Assembly: GCF_004360145.1 (NCBI RefSeq)
Contig: NZ_ML178712.1
Coordinates: 600,179-664,178 of the forward strand
Source: Aliiroseovarius marinus
GTDB lineage: Bacteria > Pseudomonadota > Alphaproteobacteria > Rhodobacterales > Rhodobacteraceae
Length of the DNA: 64,000 nucleotides
Direction: 5' to 3'
In this document: positions 45,597 through 52,778 of the stretch, in pieces
Position numbering within the stretch: the stretch's first letter is position 1
How the letters are laid out: every line of letters starts with the position of its first letter
Notes under the pieces: model-generated
What the model saw: the letters and a program-made list of their open reading frames with translations, nothing else
The model's database searches: none
Told to the model about the DNA's origin: nothing
Made by a program: the position numbers and the translations under genes

Positions 45597-45623
45597 AAGA
45601 GCGGGCCTTGCGCCCGCTCTTTT
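45597..45623 (+). terminator. Intrinsic terminator of the porin gene
   Basis: AAGAGCGGGC (45597-45606) pairs perfectly with GCCCGCTCTT (45612-45621), with a 5-nt loop and TTTTC after, 24 bp past the porin stop. Confidence 0.92.
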
Positions 45624-45661
45624 CTTTTGGGAAACCTGTTTCAACAGATACAGGATGACCC

Positions 45662-46315
45662 ATGGCACTTTCAGACATTCAAACCCGCATCGCCGAGGAA
45701 GAGGCCCGCATGGGCCGCACCCCCGGGTCGGCGCACCTGATTGCCGTGTCCAAGGTTCAACCCTTGGAACGCGTGGTTGCGGTGTTGGAAGAGGGCCATC
45801 GCGTCTTTGGTGAAAACAAGGTGCAAGAGGCTGCGGGAAAGTGGCCGGATCTGAAAACCCAGTTCGATGGGGTCGAACTGCACCTGATCGGCCCGCTTCA
45901 GACCAACAAGACCCGGCAGGCAATTGGGTTGTTTGACGTGATCCATTCAGTCGACCGTCCCAAGCTGGCCCGCGCTATCGCCCGCATTGCCGAGGAAGAA
46001 GGCCACTGTCCGCGTCTGTTTATTCAGGTGAATACGGGCGAAGAGGATCAGAAAGCGGGCGTGTTGCCCGGCGATCTGGACGAACTGGTCGCCCTGTGCC
46101 GCGAACTAAAACTGCCCATTGAAGGTCTGATGTGCATCCCGCCCTCGGATGAAGAACCCAGCCTGCATTTCGCCCTTCTTGCCAAGATGGCGAAGAAACA
46201 CGGTTTTGACGGGCTATCGATGGGGATGAGCGGTGATTTCGAGCGCGCGATTGCGCAGGGTGCGACCTATGTGCGGGTTGGTTCCGCGATCTTTGGCGAG
46301 CGGGATTATGGCTGA
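45662..46315 (+). CDS. YggS-family PLP homeostasis protein
   Basis: A 217-residue single-domain alanine-racemase-fold protein (PLPBP/YggS). Lys31 in AVSKVQP should bind pyridoxal phosphate. FGENKVQE near 57, HLIGPLQTNK near 79 and the C-terminal GLSMGMSGDFERAI (phosphate site) are all typical. It buffers free PLP and affects amino acid balance without a known catalytic reaction. It converges on the L,D-transpeptidase gene with 3 bp between them. Confidence 0.93.
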   Translation: MALSDIQTRIAEEEARMGRTPGSAHLIAVSKVQPLERVVAVLEEGHRVFGENKVQEAAGKWPDLKTQFDGVELHLIGPLQTNKTRQAIGLFDVIHSVDRPKLARAIARIAEEEGHCPRLFIQVNTGEEDQKAGVLPGDLDELVALCRELKLPIEGLMCIPPSDEEPSLHFALLAKMAKKHGFDGLSMGMSGDFERAIAQGATYVRVGSAIFGERDYG

Positions 46316-46318
46316 CCG

Positions 46319-46831
46319 CTATCTAACGATGATCCTACTGTGGTTGGTCCAGCGGTCTAGGATCCAGCGCAGGTCTTTCGGTGCAAACGCCAGACAACCC
46401 GCCGTTGGGTGACGCGGTTTGCGCCAGTGATGCACGAAAATGGCCGAACCTTTGCCCGGCGTGGCGTTCGGATAATTCCAGTCACTGAACAGCACCACAT
46501 CGTAGAGCGGCGCGGTCATGCGCATCTTCTCGTGACTTAGGGCGTAGTTCTGCACGCGGATCCCGTGATTATAGGCCGGATCTGCAGGATCGTCGGACCA
46601 GATATCCATTGGGCCAATGGCGTTCAGGTCGAACAGCGTGTCAGGATGGGCCAGACGGTCCGCACGGAAGCCACCGCCCATCAGACGCCAGACCCCACGC
46701 GGGGTCGCGCCGTCGCCTTCGCGCTTGTCATCGGTCATGCCGCCGCGCCCGATCGCCACGGGAAAGCGTCGCCCCATGAACCGCGCGCCCCAGCGGGTGA
46801 CGGTCATGTCATGGCGGCGCGGAAGGGTCAC
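46319..46831 (-). CDS. L,D-transpeptidase (YkuD) family protein
   Basis: A 170-residue YkuD-fold protein. The catalytic block is HHWRKPRHPTAGC with Cys146 preceded by His134/His135. Family enzymes cross-link peptidoglycan stem peptides or attach lipoproteins. There is no signal peptide, so export or a cytoplasmic role is open. It overlaps the end of ribA by ATGA if translation begins at 46831; an internal Met at 46807 is the alternative. Confidence 0.85.
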   Translation of the reverse strand: MTLPRRHDMTVTRWGARFMGRRFPVAIGRGGMTDDKREGDGATPRGVWRLMGGGFRADRLAHPDTLFDLNAIGPMDIWSDDPADPAYNHGIRVQNYALSHEKMRMTAPLYDVVLFSDWNYPNATPGKGSAIFVHHWRKPRHPTAGCLAFAPKDLRWILDRWTNHSRIIVR

Positions 46832-47907
46832 AGCAGGTGCCCGGATTTTGCGGCTTTCGTCGCCAAATAGGCCGCATTATGCGCGCCTTCGCCGACTTTC
46901 AGGGGCACCCGTTCGGCCACTTTGATGCCGTTGTCTTCCATCATCGCCACTTTGCGCGGGTTGTTGGTCATGAGTTTGACCTGAGAGAATCCCATGGATT
47001 TCAGGATTTCGGACCCGATGCGGAAGTCACGTTCGTCGTCTTCAAAGCCAAGGCGGTGGTTGGCCTCGACCGTGTCAAAGCCTTGATCTTGCAAGGAATA
47101 GGCGCGCATCTTGTTGGCCAGACCAATGCCGCGACCCTCTTGGTTCAGGTAAAGCAGTACGCCCGCGCCGTTTTCGCCCATCGCCGCCAACGCCGCATTC
47201 AACTGCGGGCCGCAATCGCATTTCAGGCTGCCCAGCACATCGCCAGTGAAGCAGGCCGAATGCAGGCGCGCCAGCACCGGTTCATCCCGCGCGGGGCGGC
47301 CGATCTCGACCGCATAATGCTCTTCCCCGCCGTCTTCGGGGCGGAAGATGTGCAGCCGTCCGGCCTCGGACACTTGCATGGGCAGACGGGCATGGACCAC
47401 GGGCGCCAGATGCAAATCGCGGAGCGTTTCTGGGTTCAGATGCACGGACGTCAGGCCATGCATTTGGGTCAGCTCGTTGGCATCCAGCGTTTCAACCACC
47501 AAGGCCGAGGGCAAAAGCTGCGCCGATTTGCACAGCGCAATGGCATGCGCCTCAAGCGCGTCATCGCCGCCACGACAGGTGCGGAAAGGGCCTTTCATCG
47601 GGTGCGACAGGTCATCTGCCGGATCCGCGACCGAGGCGATCCAGCGGGTATCCGCGTCCGACGGCAGCTCGATCCGCGCCACTCGATCCGAATACGCACG
47701 AGCCTTTAGCGTTTCGGCGCGGCGTGGCGTGATCGCCAGGACGGCGTCCCCCAAGGCACGCAGATCGTCCAACCGGCCCGCCGACAGGGTTTCGGCTGCG
47801 GCGGCGACCACAGCACGCCCCTCCAGCCGCAACACGACCGGCACCCCCATGCGCAGATCGGCACGGGCGCGGGCAAGAAGCTCGGTCTGGTTTGGGGCAA
47901 GCGTCAT
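46828..47907 (-). CDS. ribA: GTP cyclohydrolase II
   Basis: A 359-residue RibA. The zinc cysteines are Cys219, Cys230 and Cys232 in SACFTGDVLGSLKCDCG, and the GTP-binding block is QEGRGIGLANK. It makes the first riboflavin intermediate from GTP. An N-terminal extension of about 170 residues precedes the catalytic domain; DHBP synthase motifs are not evident in it. The start at 47907 follows GAAAGG by 6 nt; a Met two codons upstream is too close to that site. The longer frame to 48243 is antisense to the response regulator. Confidence 0.93.
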   Translation of the reverse strand: MTLAPNQTELLARARADLRMGVPVVLRLEGRAVVAAAAETLSAGRLDDLRALGDAVLAITPRRAETLKARAYSDRVARIELPSDADTRWIASVADPADDLSHPMKGPFRTCRGGDDALEAHAIALCKSAQLLPSALVVETLDANELTQMHGLTSVHLNPETLRDLHLAPVVHARLPMQVSEAGRLHIFRPEDGGEEHYAVEIGRPARDEPVLARLHSACFTGDVLGSLKCDCGPQLNAALAAMGENGAGVLLYLNQEGRGIGLANKMRAYSLQDQGFDTVEANHRLGFEDDERDFRIGSEILKSMGFSQVKLMTNNPRKVAMMEDNGIKVAERVPLKVGEGAHNAAYLATKAAKSGHLL

Positions 47908-48058
47908 GGGCATCCTTTCCCGCCCTAGATAGGCGGTTCTGTCACCATATGAAACATTTCCCGTCGAATTGACACGAGGCCGTGAGAGTTTTGTTGCATA
48001 TCTTGTCATTTCCGTGCGCGCCCACAAATCTGACAGCAACAGGATGAAGGAGGGCGCC

Positions 48059-48745
48059 ATGTCCACGCTGAAAAAGATTTTGTTGGTAGATGACGACGAA
48101 GACCTGCGCGACGCGTTGGCTGAACAGCTACTGATGACCGAGGATTTCGACGTTTTCGAAGCTGGAAACGGGGCCGAGGCGATCACCAAATCCAAGGAAG
48201 CGCTATACGATCTGGTGATCCTTGACGTGGGTCTGCCCGACACAGATGGGCGCGAGCTGTGCCGCGTGATGCGTAAGCAAGGTGTGAAATGCCCGATCCT
48301 GATGCTGACCGGTCATGACACCGACGCGGACACCATTCTGGGTCTGGACGCGGGTGCCAATGACTACGTGTCTAAACCTTTCAAATTCCCGGTGCTTTTG
48401 GCCCGCATCCGCGCCCAGCTGCGTCAGCATGAACAGTCGGAAGACGCCGTATTCCAGCTTGGGCCGTATACGTTCAAGCCGTCCGTAAAGATGCTGGTGA
48501 CCGAAGATGACCGCAAGGTGCGCCTGACCGAGAAAGAGACGAACATCCTGAAGTTCCTCTATCGCTCGAACGATGGCGTCGTGGCGCGCGATGTGCTGCT
48601 GCACGAGGTCTGGGGCTATAACGCGGGCGTCACCACCCATACGCTGGAAACCCACATCTATCGCCTGCGCCAGAAGATCGAGCCTGATCCCTCGAATGCG
48701 CGGCTCTTGGTTACCGAAAGCGGTGGCTATCGCCTGAACGCCTAA
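48059..48745 (+). CDS. OmpR-family response regulator (orphan)
   Basis: A 228-residue two-domain regulator. The receiver holds the acidic pocket Asp11-Asp13, phospho-acceptor Asp56 (LDVGLP), Thr84 and Lys106 (SKPF). The C-terminal winged helix includes RLTEKETNIL and TLETHIYRLRQKIEPDP. No histidine kinase gene is next to it. GGAGGG stands 4 nt before the ATG; the longer frame to 47969 is not family-like. Which of the Rhodobacterales envelope or cell-cycle regulators it matches cannot be settled here. Confidence 0.9.
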   Translation: MSTLKKILLVDDDEDLRDALAEQLLMTEDFDVFEAGNGAEAITKSKEALYDLVILDVGLPDTDGRELCRVMRKQGVKCPILMLTGHDTDADTILGLDAGANDYVSKPFKFPVLLARIRAQLRQHEQSEDAVFQLGPYTFKPSVKMLVTEDDRKVRLTEKETNILKFLYRSNDGVVARDVLLHEVWGYNAGVTTHTLETHIYRLRQKIEPDPSNARLLVTESGGYRLNA

Positions 48746-48754
48746 AGCTCCCTT

Positions 48755-48774
48755 GTACTCGGGGTTACGAGTAC
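48755..48774 (+). other. Short hairpin after the response-regulator gene
   Basis: GTACTCG (48755-48761) pairs with CGAGTAC (48768-48774) around a 6-nt loop, 9 bp after the stop and ahead of the terminator. It may protect the 3' end of the transcript. Confidence 0.4.
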
Positions 48775-48794
48775 GCTTCCCTCCCTGAAGACTG

Positions 48795-48821
48795 ACCGGG
48801 CCCTAGCGGGTCCGGTTTTTT
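48795..48821 (+). terminator. Intrinsic terminator of the response-regulator gene
   Basis: ACCGGGCCC (48795-48803) pairs with GGGTCCGGT (48808-48816; one G-T) around a 4-nt loop, followed by TTTTT. It is about 50 bp past the stop codon. Confidence 0.88.
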
Positions 48822-48842
48822 CATGCGCCACGGGGATTAACG

Positions 48843-48873
48843 AAAAACGGGCGCAAGGTTTCCCCTGCGCCCG
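48843..48873 (-). terminator. Intrinsic terminator of the outer-membrane barrel gene
   Basis: CGGGCGCA (48848-48855) pairs with TGCGCCCG (48866-48873). On the minus strand it is followed by TTTTT (complement of 48843-48847), 23 bp past the stop of the gene ending at 48897. Confidence 0.85.
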
Positions 48874-48896
48874 CTTTCTTGGAATCTCGGTTCGGA

Positions 48897-49493
48897 TCAG
48901 AACAAGATCGACGTCTTGAGCGAGATCACTTCCAGCGTTTTGTCATAGCTGTTCGGCGTCACGTTCGACATCTTGTCATAGGACAGCTCGAAACGGGTGG
49001 TGCCGAAGCCGGTTTCTGTCTGAGCGGCCAGACCGACAGTGAAGCCTTTGGCGCGGCTGTCTGCGAAGGTGGTGGGGCCGTCTTCTGCCAGACCGGTTGC
49101 CGTGGCGAAGCCGCCCATTGCCAAGATTTCGAGGTTGTCGTTCACCGGTACGCCAACGACGCCGCGGATGCGTGCGATGTTGTCCACGTCACACCAGTCC
49201 GGCGAGCGGCTGGTGCATGCGGGTTGGCCGTCGCTATAGTCCATTTCGCCATTTTTCAGGAAATCGAACGTGCCTTCCAAGCCGGCCGACCAGCCGTTCT
49301 GAAGCTCGAAGCGATAGCCAACAACTGCGCCATAGGCGATGCTGCCGCCCGTGGTCGTGCCGAAGAAAGATTCACTTTGCAGCGACGATGCGCCAAGCGA
49401 CCCGCCGAAATAGAAGCCCTGTTCGGCCGAGGCTGCGCCTGCGCCAAGCAAGGACGCGCTCAGTGCAACTGCTGCACAAATCTTGGTGTTCAT
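48897..49493 (-). CDS. Outer-membrane beta-barrel protein
   Basis: A 198-residue small barrel protein. The signal peptide (23 residues, cut after GAASA) is followed by EQGFYFGGSLG, a typical first strand of the OmpA/Omp25-like 8-strand family, and the C-terminus is SILF. One cysteine pair, in PACTSRSPDWC, may form a loop disulfide. The role is unknown, probably structural or adhesive in the outer membrane. Confidence 0.85.
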   Translation of the reverse strand: MNTKICAAVALSASLLGAGAASAEQGFYFGGSLGASSLQSESFFGTTTGGSIAYGAVVGYRFELQNGWSAGLEGTFDFLKNGEMDYSDGQPACTSRSPDWCDVDNIARIRGVVGVPVNDNLEILAMGGFATATGLAEDGPTTFADSRAKGFTVGLAAQTETGFGTTRFELSYDKMSNVTPNSYDKTLEVISLKTSILF

Positions 49494-49650
49494 TGTAATA
49501 CCCTTAATTTTCCCACACTTGGTTAATGTTGCCTCAGTGTCGTGGGGTCAACGCCTCACACCAATGCGTTGAAATCTGTTGCGCGAGAGTCACTTGAACT
49601 GGTGTATTTGTGGCTGATTTCCGTGGATTTCCGCGCTTCCAGCGGTTGAC

Positions 49651-49676
49651 CGGGCCTGTACGGCCCGATCCTTTTT
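49651..49676 (+). terminator. Orphan plus-strand terminator, possible small RNA end
   Basis: CGGGCC (49651-49656) pairs with GGCCCG (49662-49667), followed by ATCCTTTTT. Both flanking genes run on the minus strand, so no plus-strand gene explains it. Sequence around it resembles the terminator at 48795-48821 (shared TGACCGGGCC and TTTTTCAT). Confidence 0.5.
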
Positions 49677-49696
49677 CATAGTGCCTTGGCAACACC

Positions 49697-50800
49697 TTAC
49701 CGACTTAGCACGCGCAAGCGGCTTTCGAACTCGCCGCGGTCGACATAGCAGCCGTGCAGGTGGCGGAAACCGGTCTGCGGGTCGAAGGCTTCGCGGCCAT
49801 GCAGGACGCGGCGGTTGTCGAACACGACCATTTCGCCGCCTTTCAGGCGCAGAGACACGACGTAATCGTCCGAGCGGGTCATGATCATGAACTGGCGATA
49901 GGCGCGATAGTAGCGCGTCATCAGTTCGGGCTCTAAGTCGAAGATATCGGCCAGATGTGCGTTGAAGCAGATCTCGATCACCTGTCCGTCTTCGTCCAGA
50001 TTGATCACCTTCTTGCGGTTGCGGATGTCGGTGTCTTCGTCATGGAAGCGGAAGGGAACGGACACGGTGGACAGCAGTTCAAACGCCTCTGGGTCTTGGT
50101 CGCGCAGGTCTTCCGCAATCGCATAGCCGTCACAGAACAGTGATCCGCCGCCCTGTGCTTCATTTGCCAGACAGTGCAGGAACTGGAAGCCCGGGGGCAG
50201 CTCCTGGTTGGTCAGGTCGGTGTGCAGGGGCAGGGCAATTGGGGTGTAGGCCAGATTGTTGGGGTTCGGCTTCGATTGCACTTCGAACACTAGACCGAAA
50301 TTGGTTTCGCGCAGGAAGCCGATGCGCTTGGCCACGTCTGTGCCCGCTTCAATCGTGTCGGCTAGCCCCTCGACGATCGAATAGCCATAGGTCTGCGTGG
50401 CGACGAGCCAGTCTTTTAGGGCGATGTCCGAGGTCATGATCTCGCGCGCATTGGCGCGCGGTACGCCGTCGGCACCCAGATCGGCGCGCCAGGTGGTGAA
50501 ACCGGTGCGCGCCGGGTCGAAGGCGTTCTGGCCGGGACGATAGGCCTTCAGCCAGTTCATATCGAAGCTGGAAATGGTTTTGTCGCCGGCCCAGTGGATG
50601 GTCAGCGTCTTGTCGTTCGCCTCGATCACCTCGGGGGTTTTGTCCAGCGAGATGGCGGTCAGGTCGGTGATCCGCTCCTGCGTTTGCGGGTGGAAGCCAG
50701 CCGGGTCATTGTCGGCCAGCCAGATGAAGGGAAAATGGGCGTCGTGTCCGTCGTCCCATTGGATGAACACGGTGGTATCGTGCATGGTTGCACTGGTCAT
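49697..50800 (-). CDS. Gamma-butyrobetaine hydroxylase-like 2-oxoglutarate dioxygenase
   Basis: A 367-residue Fe(II)/2-oxoglutarate dioxygenase. Residues 1-90 match the N-terminal GBBH-like domain and the rest is a TauD fold. The iron ligands are His193 and Asp195 (LPLHTDL) and His334 (RRVLHGR). Relatives hydroxylate gamma-butyrobetaine to carnitine or act on trimethyllysine-type amines. The cysteines that bind zinc in the N-terminal domain of the human enzyme are absent (WLADNDPAGFHP). The start at 50800 follows GGAG by 7 nt. The substrate is probably a quaternary amine. Confidence 0.82.
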   Translation of the reverse strand: MTSATMHDTTVFIQWDDGHDAHFPFIWLADNDPAGFHPQTQERITDLTAISLDKTPEVIEANDKTLTIHWAGDKTISSFDMNWLKAYRPGQNAFDPARTGFTTWRADLGADGVPRANAREIMTSDIALKDWLVATQTYGYSIVEGLADTIEAGTDVAKRIGFLRETNFGLVFEVQSKPNPNNLAYTPIALPLHTDLTNQELPPGFQFLHCLANEAQGGGSLFCDGYAIAEDLRDQDPEAFELLSTVSVPFRFHDEDTDIRNRKKVINLDEDGQVIEICFNAHLADIFDLEPELMTRYYRAYRQFMIMTRSDDYVVSLRLKGGEMVVFDNRRVLHGREAFDPQTGFRHLHGCYVDRGEFESRLRVLSR

Positions 50801-51062
50801 GGGAAGCTCCATGGTACTGAGATTGTTAGGCTTTTGAAGGTGTGACCGGACGTGCGGTCAGGCGTAGCGACCGGGGGGCGGCCACCAATCATAGGCTTTT
50901 TTATATGGATGTCCGGGGCGCTGCCCCAATACGACATGCATCTCAGTTAATCCCGTTCGCGTTAATCCAAGCTATGCCAACAGGGGTGAGTCGCGGCAAG
51001 ACTATTCTGCGCGATATGGGTTTTGTTCCGCAGGTGACAGGCCAAGAAACACTCGCGTCTGA
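50801..51062. other. Intergenic stretch without recognised feature
   Basis: These 262 bp separate two minus-strand genes. They include a G-rich patch near 50870-50885 and a T-run at 50899-50904. A frame of 74 codons on the plus strand (50842-51066) has no recognisable domain and I do not call it a gene. Confidence 0.4.
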
Positions 51063-51773
51063 TTAAGTATTGAACAGGCTGCCCACGCCATAAGCCAACG
51101 CCGCCGCAGCGCCCCCGATCAGCAAGGTCTCAAAAGCTGACCGCCACCATGGGCTGAGCGACCAGTGGCTTTTCAAGGCGCCGATGGCGAAGAAGCTGGC
51201 CATGGTCATCCATGCGGAAATGGTGAAGGCGCCCTCGAGCTTGAAGATGAAGGGCAGAAGCGGGACCATGCCCGCCACAAGGAAGGCTAGAAAGGTGGTT
51301 GTGGCGGATCGCAGTGGGTTAGGGTCAATTCCGCCCAGCCCGTACTCGCCCTCCATCATCATCGCGATCCAGTTTTCCTTGTCCTTGGTGATGGCGTCCG
51401 TGGCCTCGTCCAATATGCGGTCAGACAGGCCTTTCTGCGCCAAGATCTCGCGCACCTCGCGCCATTCGCCTTCGGGGTTGCGGGCGATGTGGTCTTCCTC
51501 GATCTTTCGGATGCGTTTGAAATTGTCCTGTTCGGCCTTGGTGCCGGAATAGGCGGCGGCTGCCATGGAAAACCCGTCGGCCAGCACGTTCGCGAGCCCC
51601 AGAATGACGATGATGAACGGCGACAGCCCCGCGCCCGCCACGCCCGCCACGATGGCAAAGGTGGTCACTGCGCCGTCAATCGCACCATAGACCGCATCCT
51701 TCAAAACACCGCGTCCGGGAGGCGATCCGATGCGGGCGGTGATTTCCTGTGGGCTGTGTCCGTGATCTGACAT
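51063..51773 (-). CDS. VIT1/CCC1-family transporter
   Basis: A 236-residue membrane protein of the VIT1/CCC1 family (iron or manganese). The first helix pair contains DAVYGAIDGAVTTFAIVAG, which forms the metal path, then LGLANVLADGFSMAAAAYSG. The cytosolic insert of about 60 residues (EQDNFKRIRKIEEDH) is the metal-binding domain with many Glu residues. Three more helices follow. It lies 67 bp downstream of soxR on the same strand, consistent with a link between iron handling and oxidative stress. Confidence 0.87.
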   Translation of the reverse strand: MSDHGHSPQEITARIGSPPGRGVLKDAVYGAIDGAVTTFAIVAGVAGAGLSPFIIVILGLANVLADGFSMAAAAYSGTKAEQDNFKRIRKIEEDHIARNPEGEWREVREILAQKGLSDRILDEATDAITKDKENWIAMMMEGEYGLGGIDPNPLRSATTTFLAFLVAGMVPLLPFIFKLEGAFTISAWMTMASFFAIGALKSHWSLSPWWRSAFETLLIGGAAAALAYGVGSLFNT

Positions 51774-51840
51774 GTGCGGTCTCCTTCAGGGCAGTCTGAA
51801 CGACAGCGCTCGGCGCTGCCTTAAGGCAGATCAAGAGATG

Positions 51841-52305
51841 TCAGTCCTCCGGCCTGACAGCCTCGTCGCCCATCAAATACCGCGGCCCTGCGCCCTTATC
51901 CGCCGCCACATCGTCCGGGTTATACAGCGCACAGCGCTCCAGCGAGAGGCAGCCGCAGCCGATGCAGCCGTCCAGCTTGTCGCGCAGACGGGTCAGGGCG
52001 GCGATTTGCTCGTCCAACTCCGCGCGGAAGTCCTGCGAGATCTCGGTCCAGTCCTTGGCGGTCGGTGTGCGGCTTTGGGGGAGCCGCCCCAGAACCTCGC
52101 GGATGCGGTCTAGCGTGAAGCCGAATTTCTGGGCGATCATCACGAAGCTGAGGCGCCGGATGTCCGAGCGCAGAAACCGCCTTTGCCCGCCCGCGTTTCG
52201 TTCTGGTGCGACCAGCCCTTGGGTTTCGTAATACCGGATCGCCGATACGGCGAGCCCGGTGCGATCGGCCAAAGTACCAATGGAAATCTCGTTCCTGCGC
52301 TGCAT
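51841..52305 (-). CDS. soxR: Redox-sensitive transcriptional activator SoxR
   Basis: A 154-residue MerR-family regulator. The N-terminal winged helix (SIGTLADRTGLAVSAIRYYE) and dimerisation helix are followed by the [2Fe-2S] cluster ligands Cys114, Cys117, Cys119 and Cys125 in CIGCGCLSLERC, the SoxR spacing. Oxidation of the cluster by redox-cycling compounds activates target promoters with a long spacer. Such a promoter lies in its divergent region (52329-52359). The start at 52305 gives the family N-terminus; the longer frame to 52563 is antisense to the VOC gene. Confidence 0.95.
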   Translation of the reverse strand: MQRRNEISIGTLADRTGLAVSAIRYYETQGLVAPERNAGGQRRFLRSDIRRLSFVMIAQKFGFTLDRIREVLGRLPQSRTPTAKDWTEISQDFRAELDEQIAALTRLRDKLDGCIGCGCLSLERCALYNPDDVAADKGAGPRYLMGDEAVRPED

Positions 52306-52328
52306 GTGAAACCTCCGAAAGAAAAAGC

Positions 52329-52359
52329 TTGAGCTAAAGTTAGCTTTAGGAATTATCAA
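52329..52359 (+). promoter_or_regulatory. SoxR-regulated promoter with SoxR box
   Basis: A -35 hexamer TTGAGC (52329-52334) and a -10 TATCAA (52354-52359) are separated by exactly 19 bp, the stretched spacer typical of MerR/SoxR promoters. Between them, CTAAAGTTAGCTTTAG (52334-52349) is a near-palindrome aligning with the E. coli soxS operator, including the following GGAATTAT. It points to the VOC gene at 52391. Confidence 0.85.
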
Positions 52360-52390
52360 CCGAGTCGCACCAAAGATCAAGGAGGCCGAA

Positions 52391-52768
52391 ATGGCAAATC
52401 TAGAGCATGTGAATGTGACTGTATCCGACCCGAAAGCAACCGCCGCATGGCTGGGCGCCGTGTTCGGCTGGACCACCCGGTGGGAGGGCGACGCGATGTC
52501 GGGCGGATACACCGCGCATGTGGGCGATAAGGGATCATATGTGGCTCTATACACGCCCAACATGGCGATGAAGGACCCGCAGCATTCCTACACAACCCGC
52601 GCTGGGCTGAACCATGTGGGGGTGGTTGTGGACGACATTGACGCGACCGAAGCGCGGGTGAAAGCCGCCGGGTTCACCCCGCACAACCACGCCGATTACG
52701 AGCCGGGCAAGCGGTTCTATTTCGATGACCATGACGGTGTGGAGTGGGAGGTCGTGTCCTACGCCTGA
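52391..52768 (+). CDS. VOC-family (glyoxalase-like) protein, SoxR target
   Basis: A 125-residue single VOC-fold protein. The likely metal-side residues are His6 (LEHVNVT), His76 in LNHVGVVVDD and Glu near 119 in VEWEVVSYA. Such proteins act as glyoxalases, ring-cleaving dioxygenases or resistance proteins that bind antibiotics. A SoxR promoter lies 31 bp upstream, so it should be induced by redox-active compounds and may modify or bind one. Confidence 0.85.
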   Translation: MANLEHVNVTVSDPKATAAWLGAVFGWTTRWEGDAMSGGYTAHVGDKGSYVALYTPNMAMKDPQHSYTTRAGLNHVGVVVDDIDATEARVKAAGFTPHNHADYEPGKRFYFDDHDGVEWEVVSYA

Positions 52769-52778
52769 TCCAAATGGA

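Noticed and set aside
44556-45923. 455-codon minus-strand frame over the porin gene
   Set aside because: Ser/Thr/Asn/Arg-rich and without domains; it results from the unusual codon use of the porin on the other strand.
50842-51066. 74-codon plus-strand frame between the dioxygenase and VIT genes
   Set aside because: No clear ribosome site, no domain, and it ends inside the VIT gene stop region; treated as intergenic.
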